From: an uncultured Mollicutes bacterium
GTDB lineage: Bacteria > Bacillota_I > Bacilli_A > RF39 > UBA660
Reading direction: 5' to 3'
NCBI GenBank assembly: GCA_900550145.1
Contig: URRF01000001.1
Location: 26,225 to 90,224 of the forward strand
DNA: 64,000 nt
This document shows, in pieces, positions 1-8,200 of this stretch. A program made the translations under genes and the position numbers. Position 1 is the first letter of the stretch; each line of letters starts with the position of its first letter. The notes beneath the pieces were generated by a model, which was not told where the DNA came from, did no database searches, and was given only the letters and a program-made list of their open reading frames with translations.

Positions 1-16
1 AGAGTTTATATATATA

Positions 17-172
17 ATGGCTATAGATTGTGAAAATGACGATTTAATTAGACTTTCTAATTTATATGATATTGATTGGAAAAATTGTTTTTGTATGAAA
101 GATATTCGTCTTGAAGATGTTACTCCTGAACTTGAAAAAAGAGCTTTTGAAGAAATTGAAAATAATAAATAA
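17..172 (+). CDS. Small hypothetical protein, 51 aa
   Basis: This is a short open frame from ATG at 17 to TAA at 170-172, ending ten bases before the next gene on the same strand. The protein is acidic with a charged C-terminal helix-like stretch (ELEKRAFEEIENN) and no recognised motif. Codon use matches its neighbours (GAT, AAT, CTT, GAA), which supports a real gene. The frame has no stop between the window edge and the ATG, so the true start could lie further upstream and this could be the tail of a longer gene. Confidence 0.55.
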   Translation: MAIDCENDDLIRLSNLYDIDWKNCFCMKDIRLEDVTPELEKRAFEEIENNK

Positions 173-181
173 TAAATAAAT

Positions 182-946
182 ATGAGTAGTTTATATAATA
201 TATCTAATGATATTCTTAGTATATTTAACGAAGTTGAACAAGCAGAAGGTGAAATTACTGATGAACAATATGATGAACTTTGTATTAAACAAGAAGAACT
301 TAAAGAAAAACTTGATAGTTATGTAAAAGCTATTAAAGTTTGGCAAGTTGATGAACAAGCTCTTAAAGACGAAAAGAAACGATTTAATGATAGACAAAAT
401 GTTTATAAAAATCGTATTGAACGTCTTAAAAAAGCAATGCTTGAAGCTGTTATTAATTTTGGAGAAACAGGTAAAAATAATAAGTTTATTGAACTCCCTA
501 ACGTTAGAATATTTACCAAAAATACTCAAAGTGTTGAATTTAATGAACCTCGAATAAATATATTAATTAATAAATTTAGAGATTTAATTAGAGAACTTGT
601 TCAACAAGGAATTTTATATACAGGAGAAGATGTTGATTTAATAGGTATATTAGATAGTATTAATGCTCAATGTATCGCTGAATATGGAGAAGATTTTTCT
701 CCTTTTAGCATATCTGATTTAGAGTATTTAACTATTAATATTTCTTATAGTAATACTATTGGTGAATTATTAAGAAATAATCCTGATATTCTTAATCATA
801 TTGGAAAAGATATGTTTAATACTGAAATTACTAATGGAACATCTAAAGATGAAATTAAAAATGTTATAAATGTTTGTTCAAAATTAGAACAAGATCAACC
901 TACTGTCGCCATAATAGTAAATAATCAATCTATTCAATTTAAATAA
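182..946 (+). CDS. Siphovirus Gp157-like protein
   Basis: The N-terminal half (residues 1-125) has the layout of the Siphovirus Gp157 family: a short helical start, a lysine/glutamate-rich coiled coil (about residues 25-90, with ALKDEKKRFNDR and RIERLKKAMLEA), then a short beta segment ending in a QSVEFNEP motif like the family's PSVEI signature. Family members have been linked to phage resistance functions, but the molecular role is unclear. The C-terminal 130 residues match nothing I recognise and may be a separate domain. It is followed after one base by the next gene and looks co-transcribed with the DUF932 and dUTPase genes. Confidence 0.65.
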   Translation: MSSLYNISNDILSIFNEVEQAEGEITDEQYDELCIKQEELKEKLDSYVKAIKVWQVDEQALKDEKKRFNDRQNVYKNRIERLKKAMLEAVINFGETGKNNKFIELPNVRIFTKNTQSVEFNEPRINILINKFRDLIRELVQQGILYTGEDVDLIGILDSINAQCIAEYGEDFSPFSISDLEYLTINISYSNTIGELLRNNPDILNHIGKDMFNTEITNGTSKDEIKNVINVCSKLEQDQPTVAIIVNNQSIQFK

Positions 947-947
947 T

Positions 948-1676
948 ATGTTGGGAGAATTATATAAAATTAATAATAATGAAACTGGTTTTTCTTATGT
1001 GCTTAAACGAGAAGCTAATATAATATTAAATAAAATAGATAAAAATAATCCTACTTTTCATTATCGAAAAGAATATTTTGATAATATTCTTAATATTTGT
1101 AAAGCCATAGATGAAATAAAACCAGAATCTGATGATGAAATAAAAGATATAATGGATACTATTAATAAACTTTATACTACTGGTTTATTATCTCCTTTAA
1201 CTTTAAAAGATGATGAATTTGCAACAGCAAGTAATTCTAATTATAAAAATAATATTCGTTATCCTTTTATTTTAAAGAGTGTTGGCGATGGTAAAATAAT
1301 AAATAATAACGCATATAAAGCTAAAATTTATAATATATATAGTCATGATATTATGGCTAAAGTATTTGAAAATGAACCAGATATTTGTTATAATCCTACT
1401 ATTTTTATTAACAAAGGTGGAGTTGTTACAGGAGAATATATTTCTACATGTGAAATACGAGAAGATGTTGTAAATAAACATAATTATACTATTCAAAGCA
1501 TTATTAATATTCCTTGTTCTCTTATTTTAGATAACGGTGATAGAATTATTACTGTTGACCATCGTGAACCTAAACTTAAAGTTTTAAAAGATTTTTATGA
1601 AGTTTATTTTAAGTTTGATAAAAGTATTCATGATAGAAAATATGATATTCGTAAATATGCAAAAATGTTAGCGTAA
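948..1676 (+). CDS. Conserved phage hypothetical protein, 242 aa
   Basis: I do not recognise this protein. It is mixed alpha/beta by eye, with a charged helical N-terminal region (residues 1-80) and a beta-rich C-terminal half, and no signal peptide or membrane segment. The TAA stop at 1674-1676 shares its last A with the ATG of the following DUF932 gene, so the two are translationally coupled. Its place between a Gp157-like gene and DUF932/dUTPase suggests an early DNA-metabolism or host-takeover role, which is inference from position only. Confidence 0.7.
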   Translation: MLGELYKINNNETGFSYVLKREANIILNKIDKNNPTFHYRKEYFDNILNICKAIDEIKPESDDEIKDIMDTINKLYTTGLLSPLTLKDDEFATASNSNYKNNIRYPFILKSVGDGKIINNNAYKAKIYNIYSHDIMAKVFENEPDICYNPTIFINKGGVVTGEYISTCEIREDVVNKHNYTIQSIINIPCSLILDNGDRIITVDHREPKLKVLKDFYEVYFKFDKSIHDRKYDIRKYAKMLA

Positions 1677-2698
1677 TGAGTAGATATATTGTTAAAGGTG
1701 TTCCATTTAGAACTAAAGGTGCAGTCAATGTTGAAGACTGCACTACTTCTGAAGAAGTTATTAAAAAAGCTGGTTTAGATTGGAGTGTTGATAAATGTTA
1801 TATTTATGCAGCTATGTTATCTAATATTAAAGATAGTTTTAATGAAGGTGGTATAGATTATGCTCCTATAGATAATACTTATGGTATTTATCGTACTGAT
1901 AAAAATATTCCATTAGGAATAGTTAAAGGTAGATATACAACTGTTCAAAATATTGATGCTTTTAAATTCTTTGACAAAGCTATTGGCAAAAATAAAGCTA
2001 TTTGGCAAACAGCTGGAGCTTTTGATCAAGGTCAAAGAATATTTGTTAGTGCTAAATTACCTAATAATATTTTTGTTAAAAACGATGTTGTAGATAATTA
2101 TCTTGTATTTACTACTTCTCATGATGGTTCTACTGGAGTTAAAATATTACTAACGCCTATAAGAGTTGTATGCGAAAATACTCTTAATGCTGCAATTAGA
2201 AATGCTGAAAGTTATGTCAGTTTTAGACATACTAAATCTGTTCATAATAATATAGATATTGCTGATGAAATATTAGGTATTACTAAATCTAAGATTAATT
2301 TTCTTAATGAAGTATATAATCATATGTATAAAAGTACTATAAAAGATGAAGAAGTACAAAGTTTCTTTGGTAAAGTAGTTTTTACTGATGATGAATATAG
2401 TAGAATTTATCAAACTGGACACAATATTCAACAAGTTATTATGAGAGATTTTTCTGCAATAAATGACGCTGAAATTAGTATGAAAAAAGTTAATGTAGTT
2501 GCAGAAATGAATAATTATTATTATAATGGTATTGGTCAAAAAGAAATAATTAATACTAAATGGGGTGCTTATAATGCAGTTACCGGCTATTATTCTAATA
2601 TAGATAATAGTGATGGTCTTAAACGTATGGATTCTATTCTTTATGGCAGTAAAGCTAAAAAGATAGAACTTGCTGGTAATATATTAATGAATATGTAA
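1676..2698 (+). CDS. DUF932 phage/plasmid-like protein
   Basis: The protein has the expected length (340 aa) and segments of the DUF932 (TIGR03299-like) family: GRYTTVQNIDAFKFFD near residues 84-100, a central beta region with YLVFTTSHDGSTGVKI around 140-156, and VRVVCENTLN-like sequence (IRVVCENTLNAAIRN) near 161-175. DUF932 proteins are common on phages and plasmids and are usually encoded near replication or recombination genes; their biochemical activity is unknown. Start ATG overlaps the preceding stop. Twenty-four bases separate it from the dUTPase gene. Confidence 0.85.
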   Translation: MSRYIVKGVPFRTKGAVNVEDCTTSEEVIKKAGLDWSVDKCYIYAAMLSNIKDSFNEGGIDYAPIDNTYGIYRTDKNIPLGIVKGRYTTVQNIDAFKFFDKAIGKNKAIWQTAGAFDQGQRIFVSAKLPNNIFVKNDVVDNYLVFTTSHDGSTGVKILLTPIRVVCENTLNAAIRNAESYVSFRHTKSVHNNIDIADEILGITKSKINFLNEVYNHMYKSTIKDEEVQSFFGKVVFTDDEYSRIYQTGHNIQQVIMRDFSAINDAEISMKKVNVVAEMNNYYYNGIGQKEIINTKWGAYNAVTGYYSNIDNSDGLKRMDSILYGSKAKKIELAGNILMNM

Positions 2699-2722
2699 CA
2701 ATCTTTTAACAATAAAATTAAA

Positions 2723-3271
2723 ATGAGTAAAATACCTTATGTTTTAGCAGACGCTGTTTATTATGCAGCAACAACTCCAGATGATGGAACTCTTTATGAT
2801 ACATTAGTTAAAATGTTTGATACTTTAGATCATGTTGGTGTTAATGTTTATCGTGAAGACGAAACCGTTAAACTTCCTGTTTATAGTAAACAAGGAGATG
2901 CTTGTATGGACGTTTATGTTCATAGTATAGAAGAAAAAGATGATCGTGTAATTTATCATACAGGACTTCATTTTAAACTTCCTGAAGATTATGAAATGGA
3001 AATTCGTCCAAGAAGTAGTAATACTAAAACTATGGCTATAATGCAAAATAGTCCTGGTACTCTTGATGAAGGCTATACTGGTGAACTTATGATAGTTCAT
3101 AGAGCCATTGACGCTCCATTTGTGCCTGTTATTGAATATAACGTTGGAGATAGAGTTGCTCAAATTCTTGTTCGGCATCGTGAACAAATTATTTGGGACG
3201 AAGTAGAAACTATTGAAGAGCTTGGCGAAACTGAACGTGGAGCTGGCGGATTTGGTAGTACAGGTAAATAA
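2723..3271 (+). CDS. dut: dUTP diphosphatase (dUTPase)
   Basis: It hydrolyses dUTP to dUMP and pyrophosphate, keeping uracil out of phage DNA and supplying dUMP for dTMP synthesis. All five motifs of the trimeric dUTPase family are visible in order: GDACMD (residues 58-63), RPRSSN (95-100), GTLDEGYTGEL (112-122) with the catalytic-site Asp/Tyr, GDRVAQ (142-147), and the glycine-rich C-terminal arm GAGGFGSTG (173-181). An N-terminal extension of about 45 residues precedes motif 1 and is longer than in compact bacterial Dut. The full motif set argues for an active enzyme. It lies in the plus-strand early cluster. Confidence 0.95.
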   Translation: MSKIPYVLADAVYYAATTPDDGTLYDTLVKMFDTLDHVGVNVYREDETVKLPVYSKQGDACMDVYVHSIEEKDDRVIYHTGLHFKLPEDYEMEIRPRSSNTKTMAIMQNSPGTLDEGYTGELMIVHRAIDAPFVPVIEYNVGDRVAQILVRHREQIIWDEVETIEELGETERGAGGFGSTGK

Positions 3272-3294
3272 CAAACTTTAATAATTAAACAATC

Positions 3295-3600
3295 ATGATT
3301 GCATTTGATATTTTTTATTGTGCTATAATACTATCTGTAATAGCTATTATAATATATCTTTATATTAAACTTAAACAGCCCATTATTAATCTTATTAATA
3401 CTATTAAATCTGTTTATGAACTTCTTGGTAAATTTGGTTTTATTAAACAAGATTTAGATAATACAATTAAACAAATAAATGCTGCTCGTAGAGATATTGC
3501 TTCTATTAAAAGTAGAGTTAATGAAATTAATGACGCTGTTATTGTAAATAAAATTAATAATAAGCAAAATGTTGCTAAAACTAAGAATAATAAACAATAA
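3295..3600 (+). CDS. Small membrane-anchored coiled-coil protein, 101 aa
   Basis: One strong N-terminal membrane helix (residues 6-26, IFYCAIILSVIAIIIYLYI) is followed by an amphipathic, probably coiled-coil region (about 45-85) and a basic tail (KNNKQ). The layout matches the protein encoded at 3792-4259, although sequence similarity is low. Function is unknown; a spanin-like or inner-membrane host-interaction role is possible. It ends just before the intergenic segment carrying two inverted copies of the GC-rich repeat. Confidence 0.7.
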   Translation: MIAFDIFYCAIILSVIAIIIYLYIKLKQPIINLINTIKSVYELLGKFGFIKQDLDNTIKQINAARRDIASIKSRVNEINDAVIVNKINNKQNVAKTKNNKQ

Positions 3601-3621
3601 TAAACAAATAATAAGCTATAA

Positions 3622-3780
3622 ATGGTGATGATTTCTCTACGGGGGATTCCACGAAGCGTAGCGGAGTGGGTATTGCTTATAAAAATCAAATTGCTAATTT
3701 TGTATATTTTGATGTTGATGCTCGTCGCTTTGCTCCTCGCGATTCCCCGTAGAGGAGTTGTAACCAATCATAGCTATTAA
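3622..3780 (+). CDS. Possible small hydrophobic ORF spanning the paired element, 52 aa
   Basis: An uninterrupted frame from ATG at 3622 to TAA at 3778 reads straight through both repeat copies, giving SLRGIPR near the start and AIPRRGVV near the end, with a very hydrophobic middle (LLILYILMLMLVALLLA). Codons such as CTC, GTC and CTA are unlike the neighbours, so this may simply be an open frame created by the elements. If translated it would be a one-helix membrane peptide. Confidence 0.2.
   Translation: MVMISLRGIPRSVAEWVLLIKIKLLILYILMLMLVALLLAIPRRGVVTNHSY
3635..3670 (+). repeat. GC-rich dispersed motif with GC-rich tail, intergenic copy
   Basis: CTCTACGGGGGATT (3635-3648) is followed by a GC-rich tail that can fold (CCAC...GTGG, 3649-3669). 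Confidence 0.9.
3721..3757 (-). repeat. GC-rich dispersed motif with GC-rich tail, inverted intergenic copy
   Basis: ATTCCCCGTAGAGGAG (3742-3757) is preceded by a GC-rich tail (3721-3741, CTCGTCGCTTTGCTCCTCGC). Confidence 0.9.
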
Positions 3781-3791
3781 TCCGATTAATT

Positions 3792-4259
3792 ATGAATGTA
3801 TTTTTGATTATATCGATTTCAACAATATTAGTTATATTAATATTGTTACTTAGATACTTGATAGTATCTATTGAAGATCTTAAAGCTCAAATTGTTGCTT
3901 ATAAAGAGCAAATTATTAAAGGTCAAGGTTATACTGATGATTTATTAAATGATATTTCTAAAGATGTTGAATATATTCGTACTAATGTAAATCATAAAGA
4001 TATGTATAATACTTGTATTGAACTTATTAGAACTACACATAATACGTTACTTGATTATATAAATAAAGCTGGTAGACTTGGTGAAAGTACAACAAATCGT
4101 CTTATAAATATTACTAATGAAATTGGATTTACTCGTGGAGATATTAATAATATAAACGATAAAATTACAGGTATTGCTCTTATGGTTAATCGTATTGATG
4201 ACAATACTACACCTAAAACGAAAATTAAAGCTAAAAATAGCTTTAAGAAATCAGAGTAA
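3792..4259 (+). CDS. Membrane-anchored coiled-coil protein, 155 aa
   Basis: An N-terminal membrane helix (residues 3-26, rich in Ile/Leu/Val) precedes a long helical region (about 28-135) with heptad-like spacing and a basic C-terminal tail (KTKIKAKNSFKKSE). No catalytic motif is seen. It is the last gene of the plus-strand cluster and is followed by a hairpin terminator at 4339-4372. The last codons contain a perfect palindrome, AAAGCTAAAAATAGCTTT (4227-4244), the same motif found in several intergenic gaps. Confidence 0.7.
   Translation: MNVFLIISISTILVILILLLRYLIVSIEDLKAQIVAYKEQIIKGQGYTDDLLNDISKDVEYIRTNVNHKDMYNTCIELIRTTHNTLLDYINKAGRLGESTTNRLINITNEIGFTRGDINNINDKITGIALMVNRIDDNTTPKTKIKAKNSFKKSE
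4229..4242. repeat. AGCTA-type palindrome (inside CDS end)
   Basis: AGCTAAAAATAGCT lies within the last codons of the 155-aa gene, extended to an 18-base perfect palindrome. It belongs to the intergenic palindrome family described in the findings. Confidence 0.5.
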
Positions 4260-4296
4260 TATAATTATATTAAGTCGTAGATATATTGCGAAATTA

Positions 4297-4310
4297 AGCT
4301 AAAAATAGCT
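4297..4310. repeat. AGCTA-type palindrome
   Basis: AGCTAAAAATAGCT lies in the convergent gap after the last plus-strand gene, about 30 bases upstream of the terminator stem. Confidence 0.55.
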
Positions 4311-4338
4311 ATTGTAACGCAAGTTAGCACCCATAGAA

Positions 4339-4372
4339 AAGCCCGTAGCAGACATTAGTTTGTTACGGGCTT
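4339..4372. terminator. Bidirectional Rho-independent terminator between convergent operons
   Basis: The arms AAGCCCGTAGCA (4339-4350) and TGTTACGGGCTT (4361-4372) form a 12-bp stem with one G-T pair and a 10-base loop. On the plus strand it is followed by a T-run (ATTTTTTA); on the minus strand by TTTT. It lies between the plus-strand cluster and the minus-strand RepL-like gene, so it can stop both. Confidence 0.85.
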
Positions 4373-4397
4373 ATTTTTTAAGACGTTTAACTACTGG

Positions 4398-4997
4398 TTA
4401 ACGTTCAATAATAACTCTACCTTTAGAATCAAGTTTACAACCATTAGGAAATTTAAGTTCATAAAGAGTTACAAATTCATCATAATTTCCTCTAAAAATA
4501 AAGTTATGATTAACAACATATATGGACTTTTTAGTTGTGGCAGCAAGAAGAGCAAGATTATCATCTGCACAAGGGTGAGGTACAGCTGGACGAAGTAAAG
4601 CATTAAGTGCTTCATAAAATCTTTGTCTATGACAACCAGCCCAAGCTACAAATTCTTTTTCTGGTATTTCAACAAAATTACCATATAATTGAATATGCTT
4701 AAGTATATATCCTATAATCAAACCAGCGTATGAAGATTTATTTAGCCAATAAGGAAACATATCTCCAATAGATTGCATACATACACAATAATTACCAAGT
4801 TTAACTTGTTTAGAAACAGAAATAAATTCTTTAGGAACAGATTCTTCTTTTAAAGATACAGTAATATGTCTATCGACATATTCAGGATCAATAGTAAATG
4901 GAGTAGCAATAATATTTTTTACTTTATTAGTACTTTTATCTGCAATAATTTCTTTAACTTTTTTATTAGCTTTAGTTTCAAAACTGAATTGAGGCAT
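4398..4997 (-). CDS. RepL-like winged-helix replication/regulatory protein
   Basis: The middle and C-terminal parts resemble RepL-type plasmid replication initiators: a helix-turn-helix-like stretch (about residues 112-138, VEIPEKEFVAWAGCHRQRFY) followed by a beta wing with YVVNHNFIFRG (about 160-170), similar to the family's 'Y-x-x-N-P-x-F-x-x-x-G' ending. RepL-like proteins are known from crAss-like phages, where they may start replication or control the lytic/carrier balance. The gene stands alone between the convergent terminator and the RNA polymerase gene, with its own 273-base upstream region. A transcriptional regulator is the alternative. Confidence 0.5.
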   Translation of the reverse strand: MPQFSFETKANKKVKEIIADKSTNKVKNIIATPFTIDPEYVDRHITVSLKEESVPKEFISVSKQVKLGNYCVCMQSIGDMFPYWLNKSSYAGLIIGYILKHIQLYGNFVEIPEKEFVAWAGCHRQRFYEALNALLRPAVPHPCADDNLALLAATTKKSIYVVNHNFIFRGNYDEFVTLYELKFPNGCKLDSKGRVIIER

Positions 4998-5041
4998 AGT
5001 TTAATTATGTGTTAAATTATTATATAATAAATATAGCAAAT

Positions 5042-5105
5042 AATCTGCACCATAACGCATATTTCATGTTAAAAAAACTGTTAAATGTGCGCCACGGTGC
5101 AGATT
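5042..5105. promoter_or_regulatory. Inverted repeat upstream of the RepL-like gene
   Basis: Perfect 10-bp arms (AATCTGCACC and GGTGCAGATT) are spaced by 44 bases, within 110 bases of the RepL-like start. The spacing is too long for a simple terminator; an operator pair or replication-initiator binding site is plausible by position. Confidence 0.4.
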
Positions 5106-5221
5106 TAACATTTCTAACTATTTGATAATCAATGATTTACAAATATTCCCTATTAATAATATATAGCTACTATACGCACTATTATATGCAATATACTCTT
5201 GGTCATGTGCAAATATAAAAA

Positions 5222-5245
5222 TAGCTGGAGAATGAACTCCAGCTA
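5222..5245 (-). terminator. Terminator of the RNA polymerase gene
   Basis: A perfect 9-bp stem, TAGCTGGAG and CTCCAGCTA, with a 6-base loop starts about 25 bases past the stop of the giant gene; on the minus strand it is followed by TTTTTATATTT. This is a standard intrinsic terminator. Confidence 0.85.
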
Positions 5246-5270
5246 TATAATTACCATCAATAATATTTAT

Positions 5271-8200
5271 TTAATCAGGATTAATTTGGTCAGCAATATA
5301 TTTACTAATTTTCATATTTAATGCTTTCTCATTAATTCTATAATAACTATTATTTTTAGTCATATTATTAAGTCTTTCAATAACTCTATAAAGAGGAATA
5401 TTACGTTTAACAAGAACATCTATTTTATTTCTTCCTTTATAAATACCAGTACTATAAACAGGATCAAAATCTTCATCAAATAACCAACGAGCAGTATAAT
5501 CCATAATCTTAATTAAATCACTTGGGCCATTATATGCAGCAATAGGACTCGACCAAAGAGTTTTACCTTCTGAATAAAGTCCCCACGGAGTGTACATTTG
5601 AGATTCAGAAAGAAGTCTATCTGCAAGATATAATCCTGTAGCAACAACATTACTTTCTTTTTCATCATCGTCATCTGTCATAGCATATATAGTAACTCCT
5701 AATAATAAAGCACTAAGAATACCATATAAATCACCAAGACAACGTTTAACAGCATTACGCTCCCACGGAGACATTAAGTTCCAATTAGTTTTAATATTGG
5801 TTATAGTATTTATTACAGCTTTAAAAGTATTTTGAACAGAAGCAACAGCTATACCAACATATCCATCTCCTTGTTTTTTAGCGTCGCTAACAACATTTCT
5901 AAATTCTTTACTAAGAAAATCAACAAAAGCAACATAAGAACCTACTTCTATAGTATTAGTTTGCTCATTATAATATCCACGACGACGAAAACGTTTCATA
6001 ACACCGGGATATAAATGTTTATGATATTGCATAACTAAACTACCCCACCAAGTAAATTCAATAAGAGCAGCACCAAGTTTATCATAAACACCATGAATTT
6101 TCTTATTAAGATTAACAGTTTTATTTTTTATATCATTAATCATATCTGGAGTAATTTCTGCTCCAGCTTTTGGAACAATTTCTCCATTCTTTAATTCAAG
6201 TAGATCAATAATAGCAGGTTTAGTTTTCCATTCTTCTTTAGCTTTTTTAATAGCTTGATTTTTAGCATGAATATATTCTTGAATTATTTCTTTACTCGCA
6301 TGTGCTCTAAGGAAATCTTCTATAATATTATGTTTAAAAGTATCATATTTAAATTGTTCAGTTTTATCTTGTTTAATAATACGTTTAAATTCTTTTAGTT
6401 CTTCAAGTAAATCTTTATCTTTAGAAATAATAGAAACCATAGTATCATATTCTAACTTCCAAATATATTCAGAAAAACTTCCACAACGTTTAACACCGTC
6501 TACATCATCAAATATTTTATTAGATTTAAGAACAGCAAATAAAACAGTGTTTTGCATAAAATGTTCACCACCAGATTGTAAACTATACATTAAATTACGC
6601 ATTCTACGAGCATATTCTCCAGCGGTTTCTCCACGAACTCTTTCTGTCATTGCGTCAAAATCAACAACTTTAAAATATTTAGTTAATGCGACAGCAAAGT
6701 TATCACTTTTATCTTTATACATATCACCAATCATTCGTAAAGAATTATTCATATACATTCCTATAGCTTCTCTAATATCATTTTTACTAAGATTATCTCC
6801 AGCAAATGCTTCACCCATGATATTTGCAAAACCAGTACCAATATTAGATATACCTCCAGTCACATTAAAAATCATATATTTAGCAGAAGTAATATTACGA
6901 GCTAAATCTGCATATTTATTTAATTTAGACTTTTCTTTAAATTGTTCAAAAATAAGACGACGAGTAAAACCATAAACTTGTTTTAAAGTATTATCTTGAC
7001 TAATTGTATGATAATTATCTTGAATATCAACACTTGTTCTTTTATTAATAACAGGTCTACCAGTAAATTTACTAATTTTGACAGCTTCAGTATTTTTTAA
7101 ATCTTCTTGAAGTAAGTATAACCAATTTTTAGCTTTATTACGAGCATTTATAACAACTTGATTAGAAATAGCTTCTGCAAATACACTACGATAATCTTTA
7201 TCAAATAGTTGTTTATCTATTTCAAGATTATGCTTTTTAATTTCTTCATTTTTCTTTTTAGTATCTTGAAGATATTTACGATAATTTTCGTCTTTTTCTC
7301 CAATTCCTTTAGGACGAATTTCTTCTAATTCTTGATAACCTTTACCTTTTAGAAGTTTAAGCATATCATTTTCAACTTCATAATCATTAGCATAATCAAC
7401 TTTAGCATTCCATCTATCTTCACTATCGTTTCTAAACTCTAAACCAGTAACTCCTAATAATTGATTAACAACCCATTTTGTATCAGTAACAACTTTACGT
7501 CTACGAGGAATATAACCTTGTTCAACAAATGTATTATGTTTATTATGTTCAGCAAAAAAATCCATAGTTTCTTGAAGTAAACTTTGCATTTCTTTTTCTT
7601 TAGGACTTAAAGTAACATAATTATTATAATGTCCATTATCTCTATTATAGTTATTACTATATTTTTTATATTTTTTATTTACATATTCATCTTTAACTTG
7701 TTTTTCAGCATTTTCATTAGTAGGAACATAACTATAAGTACCTTTAAGAGAACCCTCTGGATTAACTTTCATTTCAGTCCAAACACGAAGTGGTTCAAAT
7801 TTATGTTTATATGGATTATAAACATGATTAACATCAAACCATTCTTTAAAATCACCATTATTGCTTGCTTCATTCATAGCAGCATAATAGTATTCATTAG
7901 GAATAAAATCAACATTATTTTCTATAAGCTCTCTTGCAGCAGTTTTCTTTTTATTAATATATTTATCATTTTTTGGTTCTATATATCCATAAATGTCATT
8001 ATTAGGAGTATAATTACCGTTATCATCTAATATAATTTCTCCACTATTATCTAATTGACAGAAAATATTAATAAAAGTATCAAAATCTTTAGTACCTTTT
8101 AAATTACTTAAAGCCCAACTAAGTTCTGTATTAAAAGCAGTATTATTAGTTTTAAATTCAACTTCTTGTTTAAATTTTTGACGAATCTCTTTTGGTTTAC

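Larger units (their letters stand above)
3601..3791. other. Intergenic segment with paired inverted GC-rich elements
   Basis: This gap is unusually GC-rich at its two ends compared with the rest of the window. It holds an inward-facing pair of the dispersed motif (CTCTACGGGG at 3635-3644 and CCCCGTAGAG at 3745-3754, a perfect 10-bp inverted repeat), each joined on its inner side to a GC-rich tail (3649-3670 and 3721-3742). The AT-rich middle (3671-3720) is open in several frames. One such frame, 3615-3753, uses codons like the phage's own genes but has no ATG, so it could be a gene remnant. Confidence 0.6.
4998..5270. other. Upstream region of the RepL-like gene; possible regulatory or origin segment
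   Basis: This 273-base gap holds the terminator of the RNA polymerase gene (5222-5245) and, nearer the RepL-like gene, a 10-bp inverted repeat AATCTGCACC (5042-5051) and GGTGCAGATT (5096-5105) around a 44-base AT-rich centre. No tRNA or further ORF was recognised. Promoter elements for the RepL-like gene should lie here, but none could be assigned. Confidence 0.5.

Noticed and set aside
3414..3767. 117-aa minus-strand open frame with two LRGI/PRR segments
   Set aside because: It runs antisense to the 101-aa gene, and its composition arises from reading the paired GC-rich elements; codon use does not fit the phage.
4341..4370. CCCGTAG/TACGGG in the convergent terminator as a motif copy
   Set aside because: It is part of a normal terminator stem and lacks the CTCTACGGGGGATT extension.
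4998..5270. tRNA or other structured RNA gene
   Set aside because: No cloverleaf, T-loop or CCA-like end found; the hairpins present are explained by a terminator and a spaced inverted repeat.
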